Assembly (NCBI GenBank): GCA_039881145.1
Contig: JAYKKI010000137.1
Coordinates: 2,840,501 to 2,904,500 of the forward strand
Origin: Druceiella hillmani
Taxonomy: Eukaryota > Arthropoda > Insecta > Lepidoptera > Hepialidae
DNA length: 64,000 nt
Direction of reading: 5' to 3'
Both the position numbers and the translations under genes were made by a program. This document shows positions 13,553-24,575 of this stretch, one piece after another. Position 1 is the stretch's first letter. Each line of letters begins with the position of its first letter. The notes beneath the pieces are model-generated. The model searched no databases. It saw only the letters and a list, made by a program, of their open reading frames with translations, and was not told the origin of the DNA.

Positions 13553-14851
13553 TTAAATATTATGATCACTTAATATAAAATCAGCAGCGCGTTCTCCGAT
13601 AGCGATAGTAGCAGCATTTGTATTTCCCCTGGGAATGAGACGCATCACACTTGCGTCAGCTACACGCAATTTATTTACCCCGTACACACATAATCTCTCA
13701 TTAACGACACGGTTGATGGAAGCAGTACCTACTACATGAAAGGCAGTATTACCCAAATGACTATTAAAACATTTCCAATAATCATCGGATCGAAATTTGT
13801 AGGGATTACATTCCTTCAAGGAAGAGATTTTTGCTATAGTTACGTTATTTTTTAAAAATGTTTCCGTTACTAATAACTTTTCAATAAAACGAACTGCGCG
13901 AAGATACGTTTTGTAATCTTCTTGTTCAACTAGTGTGTTTCCATGTATTATAGGATGATCATAAGGATTTTTAGTCGCGAGTTTAATACTGCCTCTCGAC
14001 GCTGGGCGCAATATAATTGGCATTAATAAAAGTATTTCACTGTTTTTCTTCAATTCTTGAATATCTTCTGCAACTTTAACGTCAAATAAAAATGATTTCT
14101 TTATACCGTAGGAGGTCAAAATACTATTACTTCTATTTATAAAAAAACTTAAAAATAGAACATCAGGTATGGAACCGCCATGGACTGTTTCAACAAAAGC
14201 ACATAAATCAACCCCTAAATTTGTTCCAAATAATCCTGAACGGTCATAAAGCCATTGATTGAAATAATCCTTATAAGAAAAAAATTCTGATATTTCCGTA
14301 GCAGTGCCAGTATTAGCTGTCAATATTATTGGAGTCATTAGATGATCTTGTAAATTTTGGCCTACATGCGGATTGTCGACATGAACGTGGATTCCTTGTC
14401 TTTTCAGCTCAGGCTTTGGTCCAATACCAGATAACATCAATAGCTTAGGAGTGTTTATTGCGCCAGTACTAATAATTATTTCTTTTTTAGCTTTAATTGT
14501 TATCTCTTTCCTCCCATCTATACCGACTCTCACACCTGTTGCTTCATTATTATGATTAATAGTTACTTTCGTAACGTAAGAATTATAAGCCACATTTAAA
14601 TGCTTGCTTTGAACATTTGGCACTAAATAGGCTTCGGCTGTGCTTTGTCTCTCACCATTGTATACAGTACTGTGTGTGATGGTGACAACGGTTTGTGATG
14701 GACCATTAACATCCCAATTACGTTCAAGTCCAATTTCACGATACGCTTTAAATAGACGATCTTTCCATGGGATATGAGTTGAGTTAAGTAATGATAATTT
14801 TAAGGGACCACTGTTATTGTGATAGTGTTTTAATTTTGGAGGTAAATCGTT
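13553..14851 (-). CDS. GMC oxidoreductase, long C-terminal exon (glucose dehydrogenase-like)
   Basis: Flavoprotein of the glucose-methanol-choline family; insect members oxidise sugars, ecdysteroids or related alcohols using FAD and are mostly secreted. The frame is open for 432 codons from 14851, directly after a TAA at 14854-14852, to the stop at 13555-13553. About residues 129-144 hold the family signature as GAINTPKLLMLSGIG, followed by VGQNLQDHL. The C-terminal domain (residues ~200-430) ends with the active-site His in FHVVGT (residue ~372; most relatives have HPVGT) and GNTNAA (~410-414), so both catalytic positions are filled. The family's CKMG after the HxVGT motif is replaced by ASIN. 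The N-terminal FAD motif is not in this exon. Upstream coding starts near DLPPKLKHYHNN, but the preceding in-frame TAA means either a splice acceptor downstream of it, a frameshift in the AAAA run, or pseudogenisation. Substrate cannot be assigned. Confidence 0.8.
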   Translation of the reverse strand, partial: NDLPPKLKHYHNNSGPLKLSLLNSTHIPWKDRLFKAYREIGLERNWDVNGPSQTVVTITHSTVYNGERQSTAEAYLVPNVQSKHLNVAYNSYVTKVTINHNNEATGVRVGIDGRKEITIKAKKEIIISTGAINTPKLLMLSGIGPKPELKRQGIHVHVDNPHVGQNLQDHLMTPIILTANTGTATEISEFFSYKDYFNQWLYDRSGLFGTNLGVDLCAFVETVHGGSIPDVLFLSFFINRSNSILTSYGIKKSFLFDVKVAEDIQELKKNSEILLLMPIILRPASRGSIKLATKNPYDHPIIHGNTLVEQEDYKTYLRAVRFIEKLLVTETFLKNNVTIAKISSLKECNPYKFRSDDYWKCFNSHLGNTAFHVVGTASINRVVNERLCVYGVNKLRVADASVMRLIPRGNTNAATIAIGERAADFILSDHNI

Positions 14852-15774
14852 TTAAAGAAGCATTACTAACTGTTGATAAGAAGTAGATTACATATATTAA
14901 CCTTACGTGCAAATGTCAATGACTTGGAATAAATGCAAATTCGGATAGTTACTGTCAATTATTGGATCGACTAAGTAACGTATTAAATACGTAATTCAAC
15001 CGAGTTCCTTTTCTCTATATTAATACTGGACAGTACGTATAAATACTAAATAGCGCCACTTCAATGCGTAATAGTGTATCGTGTCTAGATTGCGACGCAC
15101 CTATTTTTTTATTAAATCATATCACTCTGAAATTTAAAAATTATCATAAGTCATTAACACCCATATATTTTACTTTGATAAACGTAAGAAATGTAGCAAT
15201 ATGTATTTTTGCTTTTCTTAGCTATCGATGGTGCATTTTATTTTTCTAAATATTTTTTATTTGCATAGTTTTACAAAAGAAAGTTATAAAAAAGAATAGG
15301 ATGAAAAAGAATAAAATTAAATTATAAGGTTAATTTTATTTCAACATCAAGTTGTTTACATCTTATATATGAAAATTATTGTGATTTGAAAATCTTTAAA
15401 CATCCATAATAAGATTGTAAAAAACACTATCATCGATTTTTAAAGTGAACTTATTTGACTAACTATTAATAGCATATTGTTTCTATTGCCATTTAGATAA
15501 ACTATTATTTGCTTCTTCGTAATGTAATTTTAATTATTGTTTCAAAATAAATATACAGGGTTTCATTTATTACTTAATATGACAATATTAACAAAATGCC
15601 AATTAAACCGATTAGAAAGTTTGAATTACTTCTCTTTTCTACGATTTGAACCATGTTAAAGAGATATTTATTGAATATTGAATATATTTGGCGTTAAGTT
15701 TGCAGAAATTTATATTTTACAATTAAATTAAACTACATGATGTAGTTTTATTTCTACTTTCTTTAATTTATTTA
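14852..15774. other. Expected middle-exon region of the GMC gene; no exon found
   Basis: On the minus strand a plausible splice acceptor (CTTATCAACAG) ends near 14869, but the frame it opens differs from that of the long exon. No segment encoding the family's 'WPRGK-LGGSS' block was found here or further upstream to 17292. The 61-codon open frame at 15064-15249 (+) is not supported. Confidence 0.35.
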
Positions 15775-15835
15775 CCAAGACCTAGGTTTCGTTGTTAACA
15801 TCTTCAGGTGGGCTATTAGTAAAGATCTAATCTTA
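15667..15835 (-). mobile_element. Penelope-like retroelement tail fragment (family member A)
   Basis: In minus-strand sense the order is: AATAGCCCACCTGAAGATG, a short stem, ACGAAACCTAGGTC, an A-rich stretch with GTAGAAATAAAACTACATC, then a tail that includes TTAACGCCAAATATATTCAA. The same order is shared with copies at 19275-19371, 31025-31090 and 52923-53115. Known: Penelope-like elements carry minimal hammerhead ribozymes in their terminal repeats, leave 5'-truncated and inverted partial copies, and have a 'CTGAxGA...GAAAC' signature. No reverse transcriptase or GIY-YIG coding sequence accompanies it, so the assignment rests on these signatures and could be wrong in favour of another hammerhead-bearing retroelement or SINE. 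It lies inside the GMC gene's intron region. Confidence 0.6.
15775..15811 (-). ncRNA. Hammerhead-ribozyme-like core (copy A)
   Basis: Minus-strand order: stem I 5' side CCAC (15811-15808); CUGAAGA (15807-15801), which fits the invariant CUGANGA; one extra U; stem II GUU/AAC within 15799-15791; GAAA (15790-15787); a 2-bp stem III CC/GG with a UA loop; then UC, with expected cleavage after 15779; and stem I 3' side UUGG. Stem I has one mismatch (C opposite U) next to the cleavage site. The tiny stem III is as described for Penelope-type hammerheads. The extra U before stem II is not canonical, and activity is unknown. Confidence 0.5.
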
Positions 15836-17292
15836 TCATATCGTAACCACAAACTCTTAACATCGATCCTTATTTTAAGTCTTCCACCATCTTTGGTTAT
15901 TCCTGGTGAAAGTGCGTGCGGTTCCATGGACTTTTCATTGTGAGAGGCACGCTATTAAAATAAACTAAATTTATTTAATAGAAATTTAGTTCAATAAAAA
16001 TAAACTTGATTAGGCAGTTCATGCCGTATCTATAATAGTAAATCTCTAAACTTTAAAGCTTTTTCTTTAGCTATACTATTATGTTAATCGTAATAATAAT
16101 TAAGATTGTATAAATCGAAGTAAATAATGACTCCATCCATACGTTTCTTCGTAAGTAAATTAAAAAATGAATTGTTCTTTTATGGAATTATTAATTGCAA
16201 ATTTTTTGTGTTTTTATTTAGTACCACAGATAGATTGGCTTTGAAATGAAATAAAAAAAACTCTTCCTTTAAAATTTCGGGCACGCTGCACTAAGATTGT
16301 ATTTTACCTCTTTTTGATACACACTTCACCAGTCATTAGAAAAATTTTATGTTCAGTCGAAATAAATTATAACCGAATCGAAACAATTATTTAGACAAAC
16401 GGAATGATATGTTTTTAAAGAATGTAATCTGCTTAGTGAGAACTAACACATACGTATATACGTATAAAAATATTTTTGATAAAATAAAAAATGTAGTTTT
16501 TTGAGGAACATTAATATGATAATTTTTAGACATTTATTTGTATGCTTTTCGAATTAACTACCAATTTTGTACTCCTGTATATAGATTTTGGTTCTTAAGT
16601 GTTATCTTTTTTACACTAACTAGATTTGAATAGTCTTACTGTACGTTTAAAAAAGAAAGTTTTTTCTTACACTTGATATTCTTTACTAGCTGCACACATT
16701 GCTTATGCCTCATCATTGCTTACTCCATATGGAGATATCGTTGTAATATGATAAAAAGCAAAGAATGAAGGGAATCGTTGTGACATATTTTTAAATAAAC
16801 ACTTAAATATAAATATGAAGTAGTCTTTTATGTATTATTTAAATGTGTAATTTTAACCAGTATATCTTATGCAAGATCAAACCGTCAGTTTTGGTTAGAT
16901 CGCGATATTATTATATGTACGGAAAGTACAAAATAAAAAAAATTATCAAAATTCTGATTCAATATTTTCTGATAAAGTATAAAAGAGAAAAATCTTCGTA
17001 GTTTTGGAAATATGTAAAGTTTTACGAACATCAAACACACGCAGTCATACTCTTTCCTTATGTCAATATTCATTGCTTATCCATATATTTGTATATCTGT
17101 GTAACCAATTATATCTACAATATTATTGAAAAATAACTAAATTGGTAATTTTTGTATGTACTATAATTATTTCCGTTTTAATCAGTTTTTTTTCGAAAGA
17201 GGGCAGAAAAACGTTAATTTAAAAAAAATTAAAATAATAAAAAGAGACTCTCGTTACGGTCTAAATAAAATTACTTTAAAAGAATTTGTTAT
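15836..17292. other. Intronic or intergenic A+T-rich DNA between the GMC exons
   Basis: Searched by eye on the minus strand for the missing part of the GMC FAD domain (about 120-130 residues, including the WPRGK/LGG block); none was seen. The open frame at 16885-17073 has no recognisable motif. Confidence 0.4.
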
Positions 17293-17442
17293 TACCACAG
17301 AAGTAAACGGTGGTTTACCCCCAGCTTCCAGCAGAAGAACACTCTGCCCACGTTGTGCCAGTCTAGCGGCAACTGGCAAACCAGCGGAACCTGATCCAAC
17401 CACTATGAAATCGTAGACATCACCATCTGTATTCATAAAGTT
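17293..17442 (-). CDS. GMC oxidoreductase, N-terminal FAD-binding exon
   Basis: The exon encodes MNTDGDVYDFIVVGSGSAGL and continues PVAARLAQRGQSVLLLEAGG, the Rossmann dinucleotide-binding fold with GxGxxG and the terminal Glu of the second strand, which bind the ADP part of FAD. It ends either at GGG^GTAAAC after LLLEAGG or, more likely given the open frame, at a donor GTAATA after PPFTSV (near 17293). Upstream, CTTAG precedes AACTTTATGAAT, so the ATG may lie just inside an exon whose acceptor ends at about 17443; an upstream exon with a signal peptide, usual in secreted insect GMC enzymes, would then be expected but was not found. Same strand and order as the long C-terminal exon 2.4 kb downstream. 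Translation of the opposite strand (17156-17416) is a shadow. Confidence 0.75.
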
Positions 17443-19274
17443 CTAAGTTTGATAACTGACGAAACTATACGAGTATATTAGATAGTGTAGACTCTGTAGA
17501 ACGCGAATAACATATAAAAAAAATAAAAAGGTAATATAAGGTTGAATAGACGGAGTTTCCGTGCTTTTATAAAAGATATGAACTTTTTAGAAATATCTTC
17601 TCGTGAACGCAAAGTAAATTATAAAAATATACGTATAACTGGTGATTTTAACAACATGCTCACGAATTTGGAATTTCTTAGTTGTACTTTTTATAGAACT
17701 CTCGGCAACAGTTCTTTTAACTCATTTATTAAGTTTTTAAGGCATTAAAATATGAATCCGTCTGCCTTTGACATCCTATACACATTTTGTAAGACTCTAA
17801 CAGCGTCTACAACAACTTACCTAAGGACAAACGCAATGTCGGAAAGATTTAATTTTGAACAGAGGAAATCGCATTTTCTTGGTAAAGACCATCCTCTGGA
17901 TACCGCTTTAAGGTAATACATGCCTCTCTAGTTTGCATTTAGATTATTCTAGAGACCTGGTCCGCTTTGAATTAAAAATATTTGGCTAGGAGTTTTTTTT
18001 TCGTCGCCCACCATCAAATATTAAAAATGACAGAAAAATACCCTGCTTTATATTATGTTACGGTGACCTAGATTTACTGGAATTCAATCCTCTATCTAAA
18101 TCTCTTTTCCTGCTAATCCTCACTTGGCACGAGAATTAGCGTGCCAAATTTACACAATAACTTAAATACATTTATGGTTTATCTTGAAAATCCAGAAATA
18201 TTAGAACCCAGTAAAGACTTTAAAAATTTCAAATATTTTACTTATGTGCGAAATAGACTTGAAAGTCGACGTACTTATAAATTAATGAGTATATAAAATA
18301 ATAGTTTCGTGAGCAGACGAGTAAATAAATTGGATTTTTAATCAACCTAACTCATCCAACATATATTATATTGGGTTAGAGATATGCAGATTGCGCTACG
18401 TTCATTTAAGTTGCTTTCTGAATTGAGAAATATTTATATATGTTTGCCACCAATGATGTAGCAGAATTTAAAAAATTGAAGGGGTTTTGTATTTAATAAA
18501 ACTCTTCGTAAGGTTTGGAAGGTGGTTTAGCAGAGGTGAACTTTTATTTGAATAACAAAAAAAATTTTAATATATTTGAGGGAATAAATTCATTTTGGAA
18601 GCAGTATTTGGCTATAAATGATGGCAATTTTAATCGTAATATTAAGTTCACATCATTGTGGGCATATATTTGCAAATCAACTAAGTAAGTACGATAGGTT
18701 CAATGTTTATTCTCAACAACCTTATATAAGAATGTTAAAAAAGGATAAGAGAGAGACCCTTCTTGTAGAACATCAGCTGACAAGTCTCAGTATACGTATC
18801 TGAAGATTTCCTAGTGTGTTGATGTTCGTAAAGATACCCTATACCATTCTAACTTATAGCCCCTAAGTATATAGAGAATGTTTAGGTACATACAAACACT
18901 TCAGAAAATGTAGTAAAATATCGAATTCAATATTTAGGACGTAGGTCATACAACGTAGGACAGGAGTTGCAAGTTATTATTGGCTAAACGTATATCGTCG
19001 TGATTTTTACGAACACTTTAATGGTAAACCAGATAAGATAGAAATGGTTTCAGATATTTACAAGCGTTAAGTTATTAAATACGTTGGCAAGGACTATAAA
19101 GACTTCCATTAGAAATGGTAGTATAGAAATGAAGCGAAAGCATAATATGAAAGGATGGAAAAGCGACAATGCTCTTGGTAAGGGAGTGACATATGCTTTA
19201 TTCTATTCGAAAGGAAAAGTGGTAGTTGTAACAAAAATGTCGGTATTAAAAGTTGTTACTATATTTATGTTCAC
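17443..19274. other. Mixed intergenic DNA with unassigned coherent peptide fragments
   Basis: Several plus-strand pieces read like old coding sequence without matching a family I know: near 18190-18295 (contains FKNFKYFTYVRNRLESRR), near 18990-19130 (contains RRDFYEHFNGKPDKIEMVSD and, after a stop, VIKYVGKDYKDFH), and the 66-codon frame 19084-19284. They might be scraps of one decayed transposon. Open frames at 17542-17748 and 18618-18803 have no support. Confidence 0.25.
18124..18147. repeat. Small inverted repeat (8-bp arms)
   Basis: TTGGCACG at 18124-18131 and CGTGCCAA at 18140-18147, with an 8-nt loop. G+C-rich for this region; no role is evident. Confidence 0.7.
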
Positions 19275-19371
19275 AATTAAATGAAACTACGTAATATAGT
19301 ATTATTTCTACTTTCTTTAATCAAATGTGAATAATGAATTTCTACCAAATTAACGCCAAATATATTCAATG
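19275..19371. mobile_element. Penelope-like tail, chimeric back-to-back fragment
   Basis: 19275-19321 is the antisense of the element's tail (ATTAAATGAAACTACGTAAT... TATTTCTACTTTCTTTAA). It is followed within a few bases by 19326-19371, the sense tail segment (GTGAATAATGAATTTCTACC, then TTAACGCCAAATATATTCAA). In copies A and 52923-52990 these two modules are collinear; here one is flipped relative to the other. Confidence 0.6.
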
Positions 19372-20560
19372 TTCACAATATTTAAGATAAATTTAAGAAC
19401 TTTAATAATTAAGCCACCACACACCACAGAAATGGTTTTTATCGCCAAAAGTTTGGTTTTAAACTCAGAATGACAAATATTATGAGAAATAAAAGGTAAT
19501 ACGATGAAAATGCTCTGAGCATTAATATAACTAGTATATAACTTTGACACTCTGCGAAAAAAGAACAGACTCCAGAATATTGTGTGTATTAAAGGCCTAA
19601 CAAAATGCTTTAAGGTCATCTGAAGTGGAAACCACGGCAGAAACGTCATGAGTACAAAGAATTAGAACAAGTAGAAGATTTAGACAACATGCCAATATTC
19701 AGTAAATGTAAACTTATTAAAATTATAGAATATAAATTAAATAGGAAAAATACAAATATTTCATTACAATTAAAAAAAAGGAAATTTTCAAAATAAATAG
19801 GCTAATAAAAGTATAGTAAGGTACAGTATAGTAAGGTTTCACTGCACATAAAACCACAAGTATTTAAAATACAGGAGCATGATCCTCAATTATGAACAAC
19901 GACTTATAATTTAAGAGGATATAAAAGGTGAATTGAAGTACTAAATATGTCAGGAAGTAAATATGCTGGGTACTCTCAAAAAATGTAACCGTAGCAAATT
20001 AATGTTTAGTACATTCAATCAAATATGTCTGAATCAATTATCTTCATTACGATTAATTATGTACGAGGATATAAAAGGTGAATTGTATCAAGTCCCATAC
20101 AATATATGAAATAGCTCCTACCTGTGCAGAAATAAATTTTTGATTTTGCTTTATTTTTTTTGCCTGACCCAGGGTTGCGACGTTAATTTTTCCATTTTTA
20201 TTAGTTGTAGGTTAGACGAATAACCTTAATATACTCTGACTAAGCAGGATGTGTGATTTTTACCCCGAAACTATTAGGAAATATCATTTCAGTCTCTCTA
20301 TCGCATGTACCTAGCATTTTTTTGGCAAAGAAGATTGCAAGAATATCAATAAAAAATATCTGTCGGAGTCGAATTAGAGTTTGGTGCTAAATAAGCCGGT
20401 TCCATTTAACATTTCCTTCGTACGTAAAGTTTTGTAACGGCATTCGCTATCGGAAAATTTGACCCTGCTTCCAGATGGGCAAATTCAAGTTGACTTTGAA
20501 TGAATATTTATTGCGGAGCAAGCAAATTTCTCAAGGGTGGTGATAAAAGCGGCTGACATC
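19372..20560. other. Intergenic DNA, nothing recognised
   Basis: A 99-codon minus-strand open frame (19350-19649) starts in plain sequence but its C-terminal end overlaps the Penelope-like tail, which argues against a real gene. A short direct repeat (AGGATATAAAAGGTGAATTG) occurs at about 19917 and 20067. Confidence 0.4.
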
Positions 20561-20588
20561 GGTGTGAAGCAGCTTTATCTTTCACACC
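20561..20588. repeat. Small inverted repeat (8-bp arms)
   Basis: GGTGTGAA (20561-20568) and TTCACACC (20581-20588), 12-nt loop, just before a 72-codon open frame (20589-20807, +) of unknown nature. Confidence 0.7.
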
Positions 20589-21552
<964 letters not shown>

Positions 21553-22984
21553 TGTGTTTGTATTTATAGCCTCTACATAAATTACAGTAATTATATAAAT
21601 GCCACATTCAATTGATATTAACGATATTTTTTTACTTGACGTTATTGAAGGCGTCATGATTTTTAATTTTTGATGGCTTGTTATATGTTTATTTTTAATT
21701 TATTTAATTTCTTAACATACGTTTATTGTTTTGTACATAAAAAATGTATAATGTCTAATGATAAATTAATTGTAAAATTAGTTTAAAACTATTGGAATAT
21801 ACAAATTTGAAGATATTTTTCGTGAGTAATATTTATTATCAAGTAATTTTTTTTATAATGAATGATCCCGGGCTGCAACCGATATTAACGATATTTTTTT
21901 AAATATATTATTTTTAATATATATTCTTTCACATCACATCTCAAAGTTATCAAAATATGAAATGAAACGATGAATTATTTTATTATATAAGATGAAAGAG
22001 CTAGAAAAAAAATTCTAACCCTTGGTTGCGACATACCCACAGATCATTTGGGATGTTTGTTGCGGTTTACTGAAACATTCGGATTTTTGATATTTGCTGT
22101 TACACTAAATATAAAGATCGTATCGGGGGTATTCTTAATCATTTATTTATTAAATCAATTCTTAAGCAATGTATGGCATAAGGTGAAAATATGTAAAGAC
22201 GGATTCTTATCGAGATACTTACATAAATGCATCGAACTACTAAATTGTTTTTCTCTTAATGTTTGCGTACCAATAATTCGTGTTCATAACTTCATTAAAG
22301 TAACATAATTTATTTCAATAGAACTCTTTTCGTGTTCTTTAAGGAAATAAAAGTAAATTTTTATAGTGTTTCTAGTTATTTTGATAACTATGTTATCAAC
22401 ATAAGCATAGCCGAGTTCCAACATCGAGTTGTATTTCGCCACTGAGTTATCATTTACGACGCAAATGGCTACGCAATGAAACGATTGTCCTATAGATGGA
22501 GATGTAAAGAAGGTTCATGGAAAGTCCTCTACGGATTTTTTAGACAGATTTATGAAGATTAATCGTTTAGTCGAGGCGCTGATCACACGGATTTAGAAAC
22601 ATTGCTAAACTATTATGCTTTGTAATGGAAACAAAATGTTGCTAAAAATTATATAAAATGTTCCGAACACAAGTAATCAGTGAAGGTCCTGTGGTGTACC
22701 CATCCGTATCATTTTTGCAAAACAAAGAATGATTGTTTTCCTACGTCTGACGCATTACAATAAATGAACATGTTTCTTTAGAGTTAATAAATTTGTTATC
22801 CAACTTTTCAAAATTTCTTGAAGGCACAAGAACCTCTAACCGTCAATAATATTTCGCAAATAGAATACTAATACCATCTGTTAGTATAGCACACACAAAA
22901 TACGTCTAGGAATATTAATTAGTTTTTCACTTGTGCCAATACAGCAGCGCATGATAATCACTATTAATTTATATATTTAAAGTT
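21553..22984. other. Intergenic DNA, nothing recognised
   Basis: An 86-codon plus frame (22048-22308) has hydrophobic segments (TFGFLIFAVTLNIKIVSGVF) but no recognised family. 'ATTAACGATATTTTTTTA' occurs twice (about 21618 and 21884). The stretch 22400-22740 is less A+T-rich and may be transposon debris, but I could not assign it. Confidence 0.3.
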
Positions 22985-22990
22985 TTTATT
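22985..22990 (-). promoter_or_regulatory. Candidate polyadenylation signal
   Basis: AATAAA on the minus strand about 86 bp downstream of the stop of the candidate two-exon gene at 23076-23592. Weak evidence alone, because the hexamer is common in this DNA. Confidence 0.3.
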
Positions 22991-23075
22991 TAATCAAGTG
23001 GTGAACAAGTAAGAATTCACCTCATTTAATCACCAAAATGTAACACTGTGCGTAGCCTTCGTATCCCAGAACACT

Positions 23076-23592
23076 TTAATCGGAGCGCGAGTGAGATATG
23101 ATTAAAAAATCACCGCTGGGTCCTGATGAAATGTATCCAATTATTCCACCAAGGAAATTAATTTTGACAACACACGTTGTACCAGACGGACATAACTGCA
23201 CTTCATATGAGAGTATTCCACATATTGGCAATTCTTCAATTAATAGGTGGTAGTAAATATTGTTAAACATCACGTTAGTAGGCTTATCTTTGTGTAACTG
23301 TAAACGTGTCAAATCGTTAGCTTTACTCATCAATTTACATAGCTCATTGGGAGATTCTGTTCTCCGTGCTCTATCATAGCTGGAATATTTTTTCCGCATT
23401 TGAGTGTACTATGCCAGTTGCTTTATGTTCAAAACATGACGCGGTACAGCCACAAACATCCAATCCGTACCTATAAATCTTTGTAAACTTCTTTCCTCTA
23501 AACTTGCGATGAATAAAACCACTCAAAAAACCTATGAATAAACTTACAAGTAAATATAAGTGCATAGTTATAAATTTTATGAAGATCGGCAA
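23076..23592 (-). CDS. Candidate two-exon small gene, possibly secreted protein (141 aa)
   Basis: Not a family I recognise. Two overlapping minus-strand frames can be joined by one short intron: exon 1 23592-23471, donor GTACGG, 91-nt intron (23470-23380), acceptor ATATTCCAG, exon 2 23379-23076. The phase matches (two bases of a codon, then one), giving about 141 residues. The N-terminus, MPIFIKFITMHLYLLVSLFI followed by GFLSGF and a basic stretch (HRKFRGKK), looks like a signal peptide or a single membrane anchor. The rest is soluble-looking, with four cysteines (ELCKLM, LPICGIL, QLCPSGTTC), which could form two disulfides. The retained intron would instead encode an odd Cys-rich stretch (DVCGCTASC) ending in a stop. 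A downstream AATAAA fits. Against it: no homolog known to me, and an open frame of about 100 codons can arise by chance. Confidence 0.35.
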
Positions 23593-24420
23593 GCATTTTT
23601 AAAATTTTTATTTTTTTTCAATTTTAGCATTTAATTGATGTTAGATCAACCAGTATTTGTTTTAGAAGTAAGCGAGCCTCATTTGATTTTATTGTCTCAT
23701 TTGATTTATTTTCTCATTGACAAGCATAGATATTTCACTTGAATATATACGACCAAATGAAATATCTGTAAGAGTTTATTATATTTATAACAATATTATA
23801 ATTACTCCTTTAATGCATATATCAAAACATAACAGTCAATATTTTTGACAGAAATCTCCACCTTAACTGCCTGCAGCACAAGACTAAAAATAATAACAAC
23901 GTTGGGTATATCAAGCTGCGAAATAAAGTTAAATGTAGATTTGCACCTAATTAGAAAGAAGGGTACTAACAGATCTAAATTAAATAACTTCTTTCAGGTC
24001 TATTTTTTGTTTTTCATATTTTATTCGTATTGTCAGAAGTGTTTATTGAAAACATTCTGTGAAAGTTTAATCATAATAACTTTTAGAAGTATAGAATTAA
24101 AATGAACAAGACAGCTATTTCAAAATATGCTTTATCTTCTTCCTTTGCGATTTTAAATGCTTAAATTTAATGTCTCCCCACATAATTACATGGGCATCTA
24201 AACAAGATAATAAAAATTACCTGATAATTCTTCAGCAATATTTAGTGGCCAGTGGTCGCTAAATAAATAAGTGAGATAGTAAAGAATAAATCCGAGTAAT
24301 GTGAAAACCTGAAATTATTAAACGGACATTTCTGAAATAAAGGTAAAATTAATTTTGAATGTATTATTTATTTATGTGGAATGTGGTGAAGAATAATTTT
24401 ATTAATTGTATACGTATATG

Positions 24421-24424
<4 letters not shown>
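23593..24424. other. Intergenic DNA upstream of the candidate small gene
   Basis: An 86-codon plus frame at 23845-24105 has no recognised domain. No promoter element could be pinned down for the minus-strand candidate. Confidence 0.35.
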
Positions 24425-24479
<55 letters not shown>

Positions 24480-24519
24480 TATGTATATATATATATATAT
24501 ATATATACATATATATGTA

Positions 24520-24572
<53 letters not shown>
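24425..24572. repeat. (TA)n microsatellite
   Basis: About 148 bp of TA with three ACATATATATGTAT-type interruptions. These are self-complementary, so the tract can fold on itself. Open frames on both strands are repeat artefacts. Confidence 0.97.

Positions 24573-24575
<3 letters not shown>

Noticed and set aside
17156..17416. 86-codon open frame on the plus strand
   Set aside because: It is antisense to the GMC FAD-binding exon, whose Rossmann motif is unmistakable.
18124..18147. Cloning-adapter contamination (GGCACGAG)
   Set aside because: The octamer is explained as part of an inverted repeat, and no vector sequence is next to it.
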